A stretch of DNA of 64,000 bases from Rhodospirillaceae bacterium (GTDB lineage: Bacteria > Pseudomonadota > Alphaproteobacteria > DSM-16000 > Inquilinaceae): contig JACKIH010000003.1 of NCBI GenBank assembly GCA_020638575.1, positions 725,501-789,500 of the forward strand, written 5' to 3'. Under the pieces are notes generated by a model. That model had not been told where the DNA came from and ran no database searches. It saw nothing but the letters and a program-made list of their open reading frames with translations. Below, in pieces: positions 1 through 12,249 of the stretch. The position numbers and the translations under genes are program-made. Numbering within the stretch: position 1 is the first letter of the stretch; each line of letters begins with the position of its first letter.

Positions 1-161
1 TAGCTGAGCTTGGCCAGGGCGATGGCCTTGAGCTGGTCTTCGGTGGCGTCGATGGGGCCTTGGATCACCACCTCGGTGCCGGTCGCCACATCGATGGCGC
101 ACACCCGCATCACCCGCCCCATGGGTGTGTATTCCAGGATCACTTCGCCGGGCTGGGCCAC
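1..161 (-). CDS. DUF6898-like small protein, 3' end cut by window edge
   Basis: Only the first 53 or so codons are in the window; the gene runs off the left edge. Reading leftwards from a GTG at 161 the product starts MAQPGEVILEYTPMGRV and continues with IDVATGTEV and a segment ending ALAKLSY. This layout (EVILEYTPMG, then DVATGTEV, then an Ala/Leu/Lys-rich helix) resembles the small alphaproteobacterial DUF6898 proteins, whose function is unknown. It lies 48 bp downstream of the MarR-type regulator on the same strand, so they may be co-transcribed. No good ribosome binding site is visible before the GTG, so the start is uncertain. Confidence 0.55.
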   Translation of the reverse strand, partial: MAQPGEVILEYTPMGRVMRVCAIDVATGTEVVIQGPIDATEDQLKAIALAKLS

Positions 162-209
162 CGGGCGGCCTCGCGCGCTAAGATCCGGCGATGCCCGGCG
201 CCCGCGGGC

Positions 210-677
210 TCACGAATGGCCCCCGCCGAGCTGGTAGGCGATGCGGGCGGCCCAGAACTGCTCCAACCGCACCATGTTGTCGTTGATGTCCTGCAGCTTC
301 TCCGGCGTCATGTCGATGCCGGCGAGCGCCTCCACATGGCGTTGCAGCATGTCGCCCACCTTCTCGCACAGGGCCAGCCCCTTGGCCGTGACGCGCAAGC
401 GGATGGAACGGCGGTCGTGCTGGCTGCGCTCCTGCGCCAGGTAACCGTTCTCCACCATCTTGCGCACGTTGTACGACACGTTCGAACCCAGGTAGTAGCC
501 GCGCGCCGTCAACTCGCCGACGGTCAACTCGTCCTGACCAATATTGTACAAGATGAGTGCCTGGATATTGTTGACATCCTGCAAGCCCTGGCGATCGAGC
601 TCAGCCTTCACCACCTCCAGGAAGTGCCGGTGCAATCGTTCGATCAAGAGAATGCTCTGATAGTACGGATGCCGCAC
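210..677 (-). CDS. ldtR: MarR-family transcriptional regulator, LdtR-like
   Basis: A 155-residue winged-helix regulator. The start is GTG at 677, chosen because AGGAGG sits 6 nt upstream. The central part carries the run QALILYNIGQDELTVGEL, then GYYLGSNVSYNVRKMV and a wing with HDRRSIRLRVTAKG. These are hallmarks of the LdtR subgroup of MarR proteins, described in Liberibacter and rhizobia as controlling L,D-transpeptidase and envelope stress genes. Target genes here cannot be read from sequence; no L,D-transpeptidase is in the window. A perfect dyad (CCGGCGC, 2-nt centre, GCGCCGG at 705-720) lies between the likely promoter and the ribosome binding site and could be an operator or a leader hairpin. 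Family assignment is strong, the LdtR name is by similarity of motifs. Confidence 0.85.
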   Translation of the reverse strand: MRHPYYQSILLIERLHRHFLEVVKAELDRQGLQDVNNIQALILYNIGQDELTVGELTARGYYLGSNVSYNVRKMVENGYLAQERSQHDRRSIRLRVTAKGLALCEKVGDMLQRHVEALAGIDMTPEKLQDINDNMVRLEQFWAARIAYQLGGGHS

Positions 678-704
678 GCCTCACCTCCTGGTCCAGTCCG
701 GGGG

Positions 705-720
705 CCGGCGCCTGCGCCGG
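705..720. promoter_or_regulatory. dyad upstream of the ldtR-like gene
   Basis: Seven-base perfect inverted repeat with a 2-nt centre, lying 28 to 43 bp upstream of the GTG start of the regulator at 677. It could be an autoregulatory operator or a leader RNA hairpin. In DNA of this composition such GC-rich dyads also occur by chance. Confidence 0.25.
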
Positions 721-809
721 GTGCCGCCGGACCAACAGTCAAACAAATCAACAGGATTCACGACAAATGTAAAGGATTCTAAGGATATCACGAGGATCGA
801 AACACTTCG

Positions 810-1910
810 TTAATTCACCACAAGATCTTCGAAGTCGCCGGCTGCGAACGCCGCGGCGATGTCGCGCTCGGTGACGCTGGGCAAATCGGCCGGCTGCCAG
901 CGCGGCTTCTTGTCCTTGTCGATCAGCAGGGCGCGGATGCCCTCGAAGAAATCGGTGCGGGCCATGCAGCTCTGCATCAGCCGGTATTCCATGGTCACGC
1001 AGTCGCTGTAGGCCATGTCGGCACCCCGCGTCAGCGCCTCCAATGCCAGCTTCAAGCTGGTGGGAGACATGCGGCGCATGGCGGCGGCGGCCTTGTGCGC
1101 GTCCTCCTCCGCGCTGGCATCCAGGGCGTCCAGGATCGCCTCGACGGTGGGGTGGCCGAAAGCCGCATCCACCCAGGGCCGCGACACCGCCAGTTCGGCC
1201 GGTCCCAGGTCGACGGCGAAACCCGCCAGCACGCCGTCGACGACGCCGTGGGCCGGCCCCTGCGACCAGTCCGCCGTCGTCAGGGCGTCCAGCACCGCGC
1301 CCATGCGGTCGCCCGAAACGGCGTGGGTGCCGTAGCCCACATACATGCCGTCCGGCCCGTCGCAGCGATGCGCCGTCAGCCCCAGGAAACGGCCCACCCG
1401 GCCGGGGCAGCGCGGCAGGAACCAGGTGCCGCCGACATCGGGGAACAGGCCGATCCCCACCTCCGGCATGGCGAAGGTGGTGCGCTCGGTCACCACTCGG
1501 TGGGAGCCGTGCACCGACAGCCCGAAGCCGCCGCCCATGGAGATGCCGTTGACCAGCGACACATAGGGCTTGGGAAAGGTGTGGATCTGGTGGTTGAGGC
1601 TGTATTCGCCGATGAAGAAGCTGTGGGTCAGGCCAAATCCGGCACCGGCCTTGTGGGCCAGGCCATCCTGGTAGATGGCGATAACGTCGCCGCCGGCGCA
1701 GAACGCCCGCTCGCCGGCCCCGTGGATGGCGACTGCCGCAATCGCATCGTCCGCCGCCCAGTCGGCGAGCTGCGGGCGCAGCCGGTCGATCATCGGCAGG
1801 GTCAACGCATTGAGCGCCTTCGGCCGGTCGAGCGTGATCACGCCGAGCCGCCCCACCACGTCGAAGCCGACGCCGATGCCTTCGTCCTGTCCGTCCGTCC
1901 TGTCGGTCAT
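810..1910 (-). CDS. 3-hydroxyisobutyryl-CoA hydrolase (crotonase family)
   Basis: A 366-residue enzyme of the enoyl-CoA hydratase/isomerase superfamily, HIBCH branch, expected to hydrolyse 3-hydroxyisobutyryl-CoA in valine breakdown. The N-terminal half has RPKALNAL, AFCAGGDV, the oxyanion-hole stretch NGISMGGGFGLS, and MPEVGIGLFPDVGG, where the Glu and Asp match catalytic positions of HIBCH proteins. The long C-terminal part with MRRMSPTSLKLAL and TDFFEGIRALLIDKD is typical of this branch and distinguishes it from ordinary 260-residue hydratases. Start at ATG 1910; an open extension upstream has no family similarity. It is divergent from hemB and upstream of the regulator on the same strand with a 132-bp gap. 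Confidence 0.88.
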   Translation of the reverse strand: MTDRTDGQDEGIGVGFDVVGRLGVITLDRPKALNALTLPMIDRLRPQLADWAADDAIAAVAIHGAGERAFCAGGDVIAIYQDGLAHKAGAGFGLTHSFFIGEYSLNHQIHTFPKPYVSLVNGISMGGGFGLSVHGSHRVVTERTTFAMPEVGIGLFPDVGGTWFLPRCPGRVGRFLGLTAHRCDGPDGMYVGYGTHAVSGDRMGAVLDALTTADWSQGPAHGVVDGVLAGFAVDLGPAELAVSRPWVDAAFGHPTVEAILDALDASAEEDAHKAAAAMRRMSPTSLKLALEALTRGADMAYSDCVTMEYRLMQSCMARTDFFEGIRALLIDKDKKPRWQPADLPSVTERDIAAAFAAGDFEDLVVN

Positions 1911-2060
1911 GGCCCGCCACACAGCGATTGGTTGCAAACGTCGCGGGTGTACCCCTTGGCTGCCGTGCCGGGCAATTGCTTGCTGCGGGCGGCGGCGTCC
2001 ACTAGGGTCCCTGCCTCGGCCAAACCGGCTGATTGAGCACCCGTTTTGCCTGGCTGGACC

Positions 2061-3077
<1,017 letters not shown>

Positions 3078-3144
3078 GTGGCGCCTGAATACGGTCGCAT
3101 CGACCCCTCGCGTCACAATTAATTCACGAAGTCATGGGGGCTTT

Positions 3145-3159
3145 TTAACCCTCCGTTAG
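3145..3159 (+). promoter_or_regulatory. CtrA-type site (TTAA-N7-TTAG) candidate
   Basis: TTAACCCTCCGTTAG fits the alphaproteobacterial CtrA consensus TTAA-N7-TTAA with one mismatch. It lies 48 bp before the start of the hybrid histidine kinase, a plausible place for a regulator of that promoter. Short motifs like this can arise by chance, but TTAA is rare in this GC-rich DNA. Confidence 0.35.
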
Positions 3160-3206
3160 CCCCGTCCGCCTACCGTCTGGCCAGCCAAACAGTCGGAGCG
3201 GCTCCC

Positions 3207-5747
<2,541 letters not shown>

Positions 5748-6714
5748 CAGGCGATCATGGGCCGCGGCCGTGTGCCCGGCGTCGTGGAAGCCGACATGGC
5801 CGCCGCCGGCAAAAAGGCACGCCAGCAGCCGCGGGTGGCTGGCCCAATCCACCGCACGAAACATGCCAAGAGGGATCCACGGATCGTCGGCGGCGTGCAC
5901 CAGCAGGGTGTCGACGGCGATCTCGCCCAGCCGCCGTACTGCCGAGCATTGCTCGTAGTAGCGGTGGACGGTGCCGAAGCCGTTCCACGGCGCGATCAGG
6001 GCGTCATCGAAGGCTCGCACGGTGCGGGCCCTCAGTGCCGCCGCCGTCAGCTCCGCCGGGGCGGCCGATCCGCGCAGCTCCCGCTTCATGTCCGCCAGGA
6101 TCGCCAGGTGGTAGGCGCGGTTGCGCGGACGCAGCATGCACGCACTGGTCGCCATCAGGTCGATCGGCGCCGACACCGTCATGGCCAGGCGAAGCGGTGT
6201 GTCCCTGCCGGCATCGGCCAAGTGGTTGAGCAGGATGCTGGCGCCCAGCGAATAGCCCACCGCCACCCGCACCTGCCCGAGGCCGGCGGCCGCCAGCCCG
6301 GCGATGGCGATGGCCACGTCGCCGCCGCGTCCGGCGTGGTAGTGCTGCCCGCAGGTGGCACGCGACGGCCCGGCGCCGCGCAGGTTGAGACGCACCACCC
6401 GGCGGCCCGCCGCCACCAGCAAGCGGGCGGTGGCGCGCATATAGGGACTGTCCTCGCAGCCGGTGAGGCCGTGGAGCAGCAGCACCAGGCCGTCGTCCAC
6501 AGCCTGCGGCGGTTCGTCGAGCAGCGCCAGCAGGCGATCGCCGGTGCCGTCACGGCAGGGGATCTCGATCCGCCGCGCCAGGCCGGCCGGTGGTCGCGGG
6601 CCGCGGCCCAGCCGGTCCAGCGCGGTGTTGCGCACGGTCTGCAGGTCGCCCGTCACCCAGGGAAAGCGCGGGCGAAATGCCAGGAGGTGCGGCGCGGTCA
6701 CACAGTTGCGGTGG

Positions 6715-7560
6715 TCACGCGGCTTCCAGGAAGCCCGCCACGGCCGCCACCTGGTCGTCGGCCATCAGCATCGGCGCGTGCCCGCAGTTGGGGACCTCCA
6801 CCACGGTGGCGCGCGGTCCGCGTTCGGCCATCTGGCGGGCGGTGTCTTCCGACAGGAGGTCCGAGGTCGCCCCCCGCAGCACCAGCACCGGGCAGGTGAT
6901 GCGATCATAGATCGCCCACAGGTCCACGTCCTCGATGGGCGTGGTCTTGAACACCTCGCCGATGGCCGGATCGTAGGCCAGGCCCAGGCTGCCGTCCTCC
7001 AGCTTGCGGAAGCCGTGGGTCGCCATGATGCGCCACTGGGCGTCGCTCAGCTTGCCGAAGGGTGCGTGCACCTCGCGCAGATAGGCTTCCAGCTCGGCCA
7101 GGCCCTTGAAGTGCGGGTCCTTGCCGACATAGCCGGCGATCCGCTGCAATGCCGCCGCCGGCACGAACGGCCCGACATCGTTCAGCACCAGCCGGCGGAT
7201 CGGCGACTTCGGCAGCGAGGCCAGCATCATGCCGATCAGCCCGCCCATGGAGGTGCCGACCCAGTCGACCGCCTCGGCGAAGGTGCGGGCCATCAAGGTG
7301 CCCATATCGGCCATGTACTGGGGATAGGTGTAGAGGCTGGCATCGGGCAGCCAGTCGCTGCGGCCGCGGCCCACCACGTCGGGGCAGACCACCCGACGGC
7401 TCTGGGCTAGGCGTTCGGCCACCATGTCGAAGTCGCGACTGTTGCGGGTGAGCCCGTGGACGCAGACCGTCACCAGGTCGGACTCCGGGTCGCCGCGGTC
7501 GGTATAGAACATCCTGTGGAACCCGGCGGTCCCCAGGCACAGGCAGTAGCTCTCGAACAT
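6715..7560 (-). CDS. Alpha/beta hydrolase
   Basis: A 281-residue hydrolase. Motifs: VHGLTRNSRDFD oxyanion region, DVVGRGRSDW, nucleophile elbow VGTSMGGLIG with S104, LVLRGATSDLLS acid region and NCGHAPML catalytic histidine near the C-terminus. This is a soluble esterase/lyase-type fold; the substrate cannot be told. Start at ATG 7560, with AGGGTGA about 6 nt upstream; an in-frame GTG lies 9 bp further out. The preceding SDR gene ends 17 bp away on the same strand, so the two are very probably co-transcribed, and the YheT-like gene follows after 13 bp. Confidence 0.88.
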   Translation of the reverse strand: MFESYCLCLGTAGFHRMFYTDRGDPESDLVTVCVHGLTRNSRDFDMVAERLAQSRRVVCPDVVGRGRSDWLPDASLYTYPQYMADMGTLMARTFAEAVDWVGTSMGGLIGMMLASLPKSPIRRLVLNDVGPFVPAAALQRIAGYVGKDPHFKGLAELEAYLREVHAPFGKLSDAQWRIMATHGFRKLEDGSLGLAYDPAIGEVFKTTPIEDVDLWAIYDRITCPVLVLRGATSDLLSEDTARQMAERGPRATVVEVPNCGHAPMLMADDQVAAVAGFLEAA

Positions 7561-7577
7561 TTTCGTCACCCTAAGGT

Positions 7578-8333
7578 CTACAGTCCGGCGCGCTGGCGCA
7601 GCTCCGGATCGCGGACATCGATCTCCTCGCCGGACAGATCGTCGCCGGCACCGCTGGCCAGCCACACCATGAACCGCGCCGGCTCTTCCGGCGGCGCCAG
7701 GTCTTCCCGGCGCAGCCGGCTCACCCGATTGATGCCGGACGCACGGATGGACACCTGCATTTCGGTGTCGACCACGCCCGGCCGGAAGCCGAAGGCGCGG
7801 ATGCCGGCCTCGCCTTCCTCCAATGCGATGGAGCGGGTGAGCATGGCGAGACCGGCCTTGCCGGCACAGTACGCACTCCATCCTTCCAGCGGGTTGCCGG
7901 CGGCCCCGCTGCTGACGTTGATCACCGCCCCGTGGCTGGCGCGCAGCGCCGGCAGGACGGCATGGATGGTGGCATAGGCGCCCGCCAGGTTGATGTTGAG
8001 CGCGCGCGCCCAGTCGTCCGGCGGCGCGGCGCCGAAGCGGGCGATGGGCTCGATCACGCCGGCACAGTTGATCAGCACGTCGAGCCGGCCGAAATCGGCC
8101 AGTACGGCGGATGCGGCACTGGCCACCTCGGCGAAATCGGCAACATCGGCCCGGTAGGCGCGCACGCGGGCACCCGACGGGTCGAGCCCGGCGGCCACAC
8201 TGCGGCAGGCATCGACGGAGCGGGCCGACAGCGCCACCGCGTAGCCGGCCTCGAAGAACGCCGCCGCCGCCGCCGCGCCGATGCCGCGGCTGGCCCCGAC
8301 GATCCACACAACGGAAGGGGACTTCGTCATCAT
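7578..8333 (-). CDS. SDR-family oxidoreductase
   Basis: A 251-residue classical short-chain dehydrogenase. Seen: cofactor loop GASRGIG (13-19), NCAG at 89-92, catalytic Ser in INVSSGAAG (141-142) and Y155/K159 in SAYCAGKAG. The residues after the first two strands (SARS) suggest NADP(H) preference but this is inference. Substrate unknown; the closest characterised groups are 3-oxoacyl-ACP reductase-like and YciK-like enzymes. First gene of the leftward SDR > hydrolase > YheT set. Divergent from the penicillin-acylase-family gene, with a 96-bp shared upstream region. Confidence 0.88.
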   Translation of the reverse strand: MMTKSPSVVWIVGASRGIGAAAAAAFFEAGYAVALSARSVDACRSVAAGLDPSGARVRAYRADVADFAEVASAASAVLADFGRLDVLINCAGVIEPIARFGAAPPDDWARALNINLAGAYATIHAVLPALRASHGAVINVSSGAAGNPLEGWSAYCAGKAGLAMLTRSIALEEGEAGIRAFGFRPGVVDTEMQVSIRASGINRVSRLRREDLAPPEEPARFMVWLASGAGDDLSGEEIDVRDPELRQRAGL

Positions 8334-8429
8334 GGCCTCACGCTGCCACAGCCCCGCACCATTTGGGAGTCCGCGGGGGCCCCGGTTTTGCTAGGGTCAG
8401 GCCCCCGCTCGACGAGCTAACACCGGGAA

Positions 8430-10817
8430 GTGAACCCGCGTATGGTCTGGATTCTGCGACTGATGGTCTTCATCGGTCTGGCTTTGCCCATCGCCGGCGT
8501 CGCCGGCTACGTCTGGCTTTCCGGCAGCGTCCCGGATCTCGACCGCACGGTGGCGGTGGATGGCCTGTCGGCCCCGGTGCAGGTGGTCCACGACCCCCAC
8601 GGGGTGCCCCACATCTATGCCGCCGACATGCACGACGCCTATTTCGCGCTGGGTTTCGTGCATGCCCGCGACCGCATGTGGCAGATGGACGCCCGGCGCC
8701 GCCTCGCCACCGGCCACCTGTCGGAAATCGCCGGCGATCCCGCCCTCGATATCGACCGGCTGATGCGCACGCTGGGCATGGCACAGCTTGCCGAGGCCAG
8801 CTACGACACCCTGCCGCGCGAGGTGCAGGACGCGCTCGACGCCTATAGCGACGGCATCAACGCCTGGCTGGCGAACCGCGACGGGCCCCTGCCGCCCTCC
8901 TTCTTCCTGCTGGGCTACGAGCCCGCCCCCTGGACCCCGGCCGACACCCTGGCGCTGGAACGGCTGCTCGCCTTGCAGCTTTCCGGCAACTACCGCGACG
9001 AGCTGCTGCGCGCCCGCCTGATCGCGCTGCTGGGCGAGGACCGCGCCGCAGACCTGTTCCCCGAAGGCGACGACGTGCTGGTGAGTATCGATCATGCCGC
9101 ACTCGACGCGCTCTACCGCCGCACCCTGGCGGGGCTGGACGCCGTGCCGACCGCCACCGGCGCCTCCAATGTGTGGGCATTGGCGGGCACGCGCACGCAA
9201 ACCGGTGCGCCGCTGCTGGCCAACGATCCCCACCTCGGGATGACCATCCCGATCCAGTGGTACCTGGCGCATATCGAAACGCCGGAACTGACATTGACCG
9301 GGGCCACCATGCCCGGTGCCCCCTTCACCATCCTCGGCCACAACCGGTCGCTCGCCTGGGGACAGACCACCACCGGGGCGGACGTGCAGGACCTCTTCCT
9401 GGAGCGTGTCGATCCCGGCGATCCCGGCCGCTACCTGACGCCGGACGGCAGTGCCGCCTTCCGCACCCATACCGAGACCATCGTGGTGGATGGACTGCCC
9501 GACCCGGTGACCCTGACCGTGCGCAGCACCCGGCACGGCCCCGTCGTGTCCGACCTGGAGCAGCCGGAAATCGATGCGGTGCGCGACGACGGCACGGTGG
9601 TGGCCCTCGCCTTCACCGGGCTCGATCCGCAAAGCGTGGTGGCGACCGCCCTTTACCGCCTCAACCGGGCGGAAAGCGTCGGCCAGGCCATCGAAGCGCT
9701 GGAGGACTGGCGCGCGCCCGCCCAGAACATCGCACTGGCCGACACCAACGGGTCCATCGCCCTGGTGACGCCCGGCCGCTTCCCGCTGCGACGCGCCGGC
9801 AACGGCCTGCTGCCCGTCCCCGGCTGGTCGGGCGAGTACGACTGGGACGGCTTCGCCGCCTACGAAGACCTGCCGCGCCTGGTCGATCCGCCGTCCGGCG
9901 AGGTGTTCAACGCCAACAACGCGGTGGTCGGCCCCGACTACCCGGTGCTGATCACCGGCTACCCCTACGAGCCCGACTATCGCGCGCGGCGCATCGCCGA
10001 GCTTCTGGAGGACCGCGCCTCGGGCACCGTCGCCGGCGCCGAAGCCATGATGCTGGACACGGTGTCGCCGGCGGCGGCCGACCTGCTGCCGCTGCTGCTC
10101 TCCACCGAGGCGACCGATGCCGCCGCGGCCGACGCGCTCGCCCTGCTGCGCGACTGGGACTTCCGCATGGACCGCGACCGGCCGGAGCCGCTGATCTTCA
10201 GCGCCTGGCTGCGCGAGCTGAACCGCCACCTCTATGGCGACGAGCTGGCCGAGCTGTTCGTCGACTACTGGCACCTGCGCCCGCGCACCGTCCGCCACAT
10301 GCTGACGGAGGCCCCGCAATGGTGCGACGTGCTGGCCACCGAGCCGGTGGAGACGTGCGCGGAGATCACCCGCGATGCGCTGGCCGCAGCCATCGCCGAT
10401 CTCTCCGAACGCTACGGCGACGACCCCACCGACTGGCGCTGGGGCGACGCCCATATTGCCGTCTTCCCCCACCAGGTGGTCAGCCTGGTTCCGCTGATCG
10501 GCAGCTTCTTCGACAACGCCGTGGAAACCGATGGCGGCAACTTTACGCTCAACCGCGGCGCCACCCCCATCGTCCCGGCGGACCGCGCCTTCCAGAACGT
10601 GCACGGGGCCGGCTACCGGGCCGTGTACGATCTGGCCGACCTGGGCCGCTCGCAGTACATGATCGCCACCGGCCAGTCGGGCAATCCGCTGTCGCCTTTC
10701 TTCGACGACCTGATCGAGCCGTGGCGGGACGGCCAATGGCTGAGTCTGGGCGCACCGCCCGACGAGTTGCAGCGAACGGCCATCGGAACGCTCACCCTGC
10801 GGCCCGGCGGGTCCTAG
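8430..10817 (+). CDS. Penicillin acylase family protein (Ntn hydrolase)
   Basis: A 795-residue precursor of the penicillin G acylase / acyl-homoserine-lactone acylase family. It has one N-terminal hydrophobic segment (about 5-27) acting as signal or anchor, an alpha-chain with PHIYAADMHDAYFALGFVHA and DRMWQMD, and the self-processing site at TGASNVWALAG where S246 (counted from the GTG start) would become the N-terminal nucleophile of the beta chain. Beta-chain motifs LLANDPHLG, GATMPGAPFTILGHN, STRHGPVV and NNAV are present. It probably cleaves an amide in the periplasm; substrate unknown. Start GTG 8430, or ATG 8442 which also has GGGAAG upstream. Confidence 0.9.
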   Translation: MNPRMVWILRLMVFIGLALPIAGVAGYVWLSGSVPDLDRTVAVDGLSAPVQVVHDPHGVPHIYAADMHDAYFALGFVHARDRMWQMDARRRLATGHLSEIAGDPALDIDRLMRTLGMAQLAEASYDTLPREVQDALDAYSDGINAWLANRDGPLPPSFFLLGYEPAPWTPADTLALERLLALQLSGNYRDELLRARLIALLGEDRAADLFPEGDDVLVSIDHAALDALYRRTLAGLDAVPTATGASNVWALAGTRTQTGAPLLANDPHLGMTIPIQWYLAHIETPELTLTGATMPGAPFTILGHNRSLAWGQTTTGADVQDLFLERVDPGDPGRYLTPDGSAAFRTHTETIVVDGLPDPVTLTVRSTRHGPVVSDLEQPEIDAVRDDGTVVALAFTGLDPQSVVATALYRLNRAESVGQAIEALEDWRAPAQNIALADTNGSIALVTPGRFPLRRAGNGLLPVPGWSGEYDWDGFAAYEDLPRLVDPPSGEVFNANNAVVGPDYPVLITGYPYEPDYRARRIAELLEDRASGTVAGAEAMMLDTVSPAAADLLPLLLSTEATDAAAADALALLRDWDFRMDRDRPEPLIFSAWLRELNRHLYGDELAELFVDYWHLRPRTVRHMLTEAPQWCDVLATEPVETCAEITRDALAAAIADLSERYGDDPTDWRWGDAHIAVFPHQVVSLVPLIGSFFDNAVETDGGNFTLNRGATPIVPADRAFQNVHGAGYRAVYDLADLGRSQYMIATGQSGNPLSPFFDDLIEPWRDGQWLSLGAPPDELQRTAIGTLTLRPGGS

Positions 10818-10875
10818 AGCTTTTCATGTCTTGACGGTTCCAGCCCACTCCCCCGCCCTCCGAAAGCCCGCCACC

Positions 10876-11490
10876 ATGAGCCTTGCCAGCCTGCTCCTGT
10901 TCGCCTCGGTCTACCTCGCCGTGGTCGCCCTGCCGGGCCCGGTGGTGACCGCGCTCGTCGCCCGCACCCTGGCGCGCGGGCCGGCGGGGGCGCCGGCCTT
11001 CATCGCCGGCATCATCGCCGGATCGCTGATCTGGTTCTCCCTGGTCGCAGCCGGATTGGCGGCCCTGGCGGCCCAGTTCGGCACGCTGTTTCTCGTCATC
11101 CGCTACGCCGGAGCGGCCTATCTGGTCTATCTCGCCTGGAAGCTCTGGAGGTCGGCGGCCAGCGCGGTGATCGCCCCGGCAGCCCCGGCACCGGAAGGCT
11201 GGGGCCGCATGTTCCTGAGCGGCCTGGCGATCAACCTGGGTAACCCGAAGGCCCTGGTGTTCTTCGTGGCCCTGCTGCCCTCGGTCGTCGACCTGGAGGC
11301 GCTGACGCTGCTGGGGGTGGCAGAGATGGTCGGGGTGATCGCCGGGGTCGTGTCCGGCGTGCTCACCGCCTACACCGTGGCGGCCGCGCGGGCCCGCCGG
11401 CTGTTCGCCTCCCCGCGCGCGGTGCGGCTGGTGAACCGGGGCAGCAGCGTCGCACTGGTGGGTGCGGCCGCGGCCATCGCCGCCCGCTGA
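10876..11490 (+). CDS. LysE-family translocator
   Basis: A 204-residue inner-membrane exporter of the LysE/RhtB type, about five to six hydrophobic helices. Diagnostic pieces are ALPGPVV in the first helix, GAAYLVYLAWKLWR after the third, and NLGNPKALVFFVALLP in the fourth. The family exports amino acids or related metabolites; the substrate here is unknown. Start ATG 10876. It follows the penicillin-acylase-family gene by 58 bp on the same strand and ends 11 bp from the convergent flavin reductase gene. Confidence 0.88.
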   Translation: MSLASLLLFASVYLAVVALPGPVVTALVARTLARGPAGAPAFIAGIIAGSLIWFSLVAAGLAALAAQFGTLFLVIRYAGAAYLVYLAWKLWRSAASAVIAPAAPAPEGWGRMFLSGLAINLGNPKALVFFVALLPSVVDLEALTLLGVAEMVGVIAGVVSGVLTAYTVAAARARRLFASPRAVRLVNRGSSVALVGAAAAIAAR

Positions 11491-11501
11491 CCCCGACGGC
11501 G

Positions 11502-12071
11502 TCAGGCCCCCGGCGGTATCTCCAGTTCCGGCGGTGCCGTGCCGTAGCGGCCGCGATGGTAGGTCAGCACCGCCACGTCCCGGCGCAGCCAGCCCACCTT
11601 GGCAGCCTGGCCCAGCAGGATGGCGTGATCGCCCGCCTCGTGGTCGGCCACGATGCGGCAATCCAGCGCTGCCACCGCCCGGGAGATGATGGGAGCACGC
11701 GTTTCCCACGTGGTCAGGGCCACCTCCTCCCAGTTCAGCTCGCGCGCCGCGCACGCCTGCGCCAGCGGGATCTGGTCCACCGCCAGGATGTTGACGGCGA
11801 ACACCCCCGCCCGGCGGAAGTCCATGAGCGTGCGCGAGCCCAGCCCGATGCACAGCGACACGATGGGCGGCACCAGCGACACCGAGGTGAAGGAGTTCAC
11901 CGTGAGGCCCGAGGGTGCGCCGTCTTCGTCCAGCGAGCAGGCGATGCAGACGCCGGTGGTGTAGGCCGACATCACCGAGCGGAACTCCGCAGGGGGAACG
12001 GCGGTCCCGCGGACCTCGGCCTCGTTCAGGGTGCCCGGCTCGGCCGGAGGATGGATGGTCTGGTGTCTCAC
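11502..12071 (-). CDS. Flavin reductase family protein (FMN-binding)
   Basis: A 189-residue flavin reductase-like protein of the kind that supplies reduced flavin to two-component monooxygenases. Seen: FRSVMSAYTTGVCIA, GLTVNSFTSVSLVPPIVSLCIG (flavin-binding loop), the block GVFAVNILAVDQ, and ALDCRIV followed by AGDHAILLGQ. No oxygenase partner lies next to it. Start set at GTG 12071, preceded by GAGGA 3 nt upstream; an open extension to 12152 has no family-like sequence. Divergent from motA. Confidence 0.86.
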   Translation of the reverse strand: MRHQTIHPPAEPGTLNEAEVRGTAVPPAEFRSVMSAYTTGVCIACSLDEDGAPSGLTVNSFTSVSLVPPIVSLCIGLGSRTLMDFRRAGVFAVNILAVDQIPLAQACAARELNWEEVALTTWETRAPIISRAVAALDCRIVADHEAGDHAILLGQAAKVGWLRRDVAVLTYHRGRYGTAPPELEIPPGA

Positions 12072-12180
12072 GGGTCCTCGCACGCGCCACGGCGGCGGCC
12101 GACGATGCGTCGGCGTCGTAGTCACAATTGGCCAGCCGGGCGCCGGGCTCAAGTGCCCTGCGGTGGCTTTTAGGAGGATC

Positions 12181-12225
12181 TTAACGAAACCGGCACAGGG
12201 TTAATGCCGCGCCAATCGTCCTTAA
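12181..12225. promoter_or_regulatory. three phased TTAA half-sites upstream of motA
   Basis: TTAA occurs at 12181, 12201 and 12222, about 20-21 bp (two helical turns) apart, ending 25 bp before motA. They resemble CtrA half-sites, but none has the standard N7 spacing, so binding by CtrA or another regulator is only a suggestion. Confidence 0.2.
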
Positions 12226-12249
12226 CTGACCGCCGCAACGGACCTTGTC

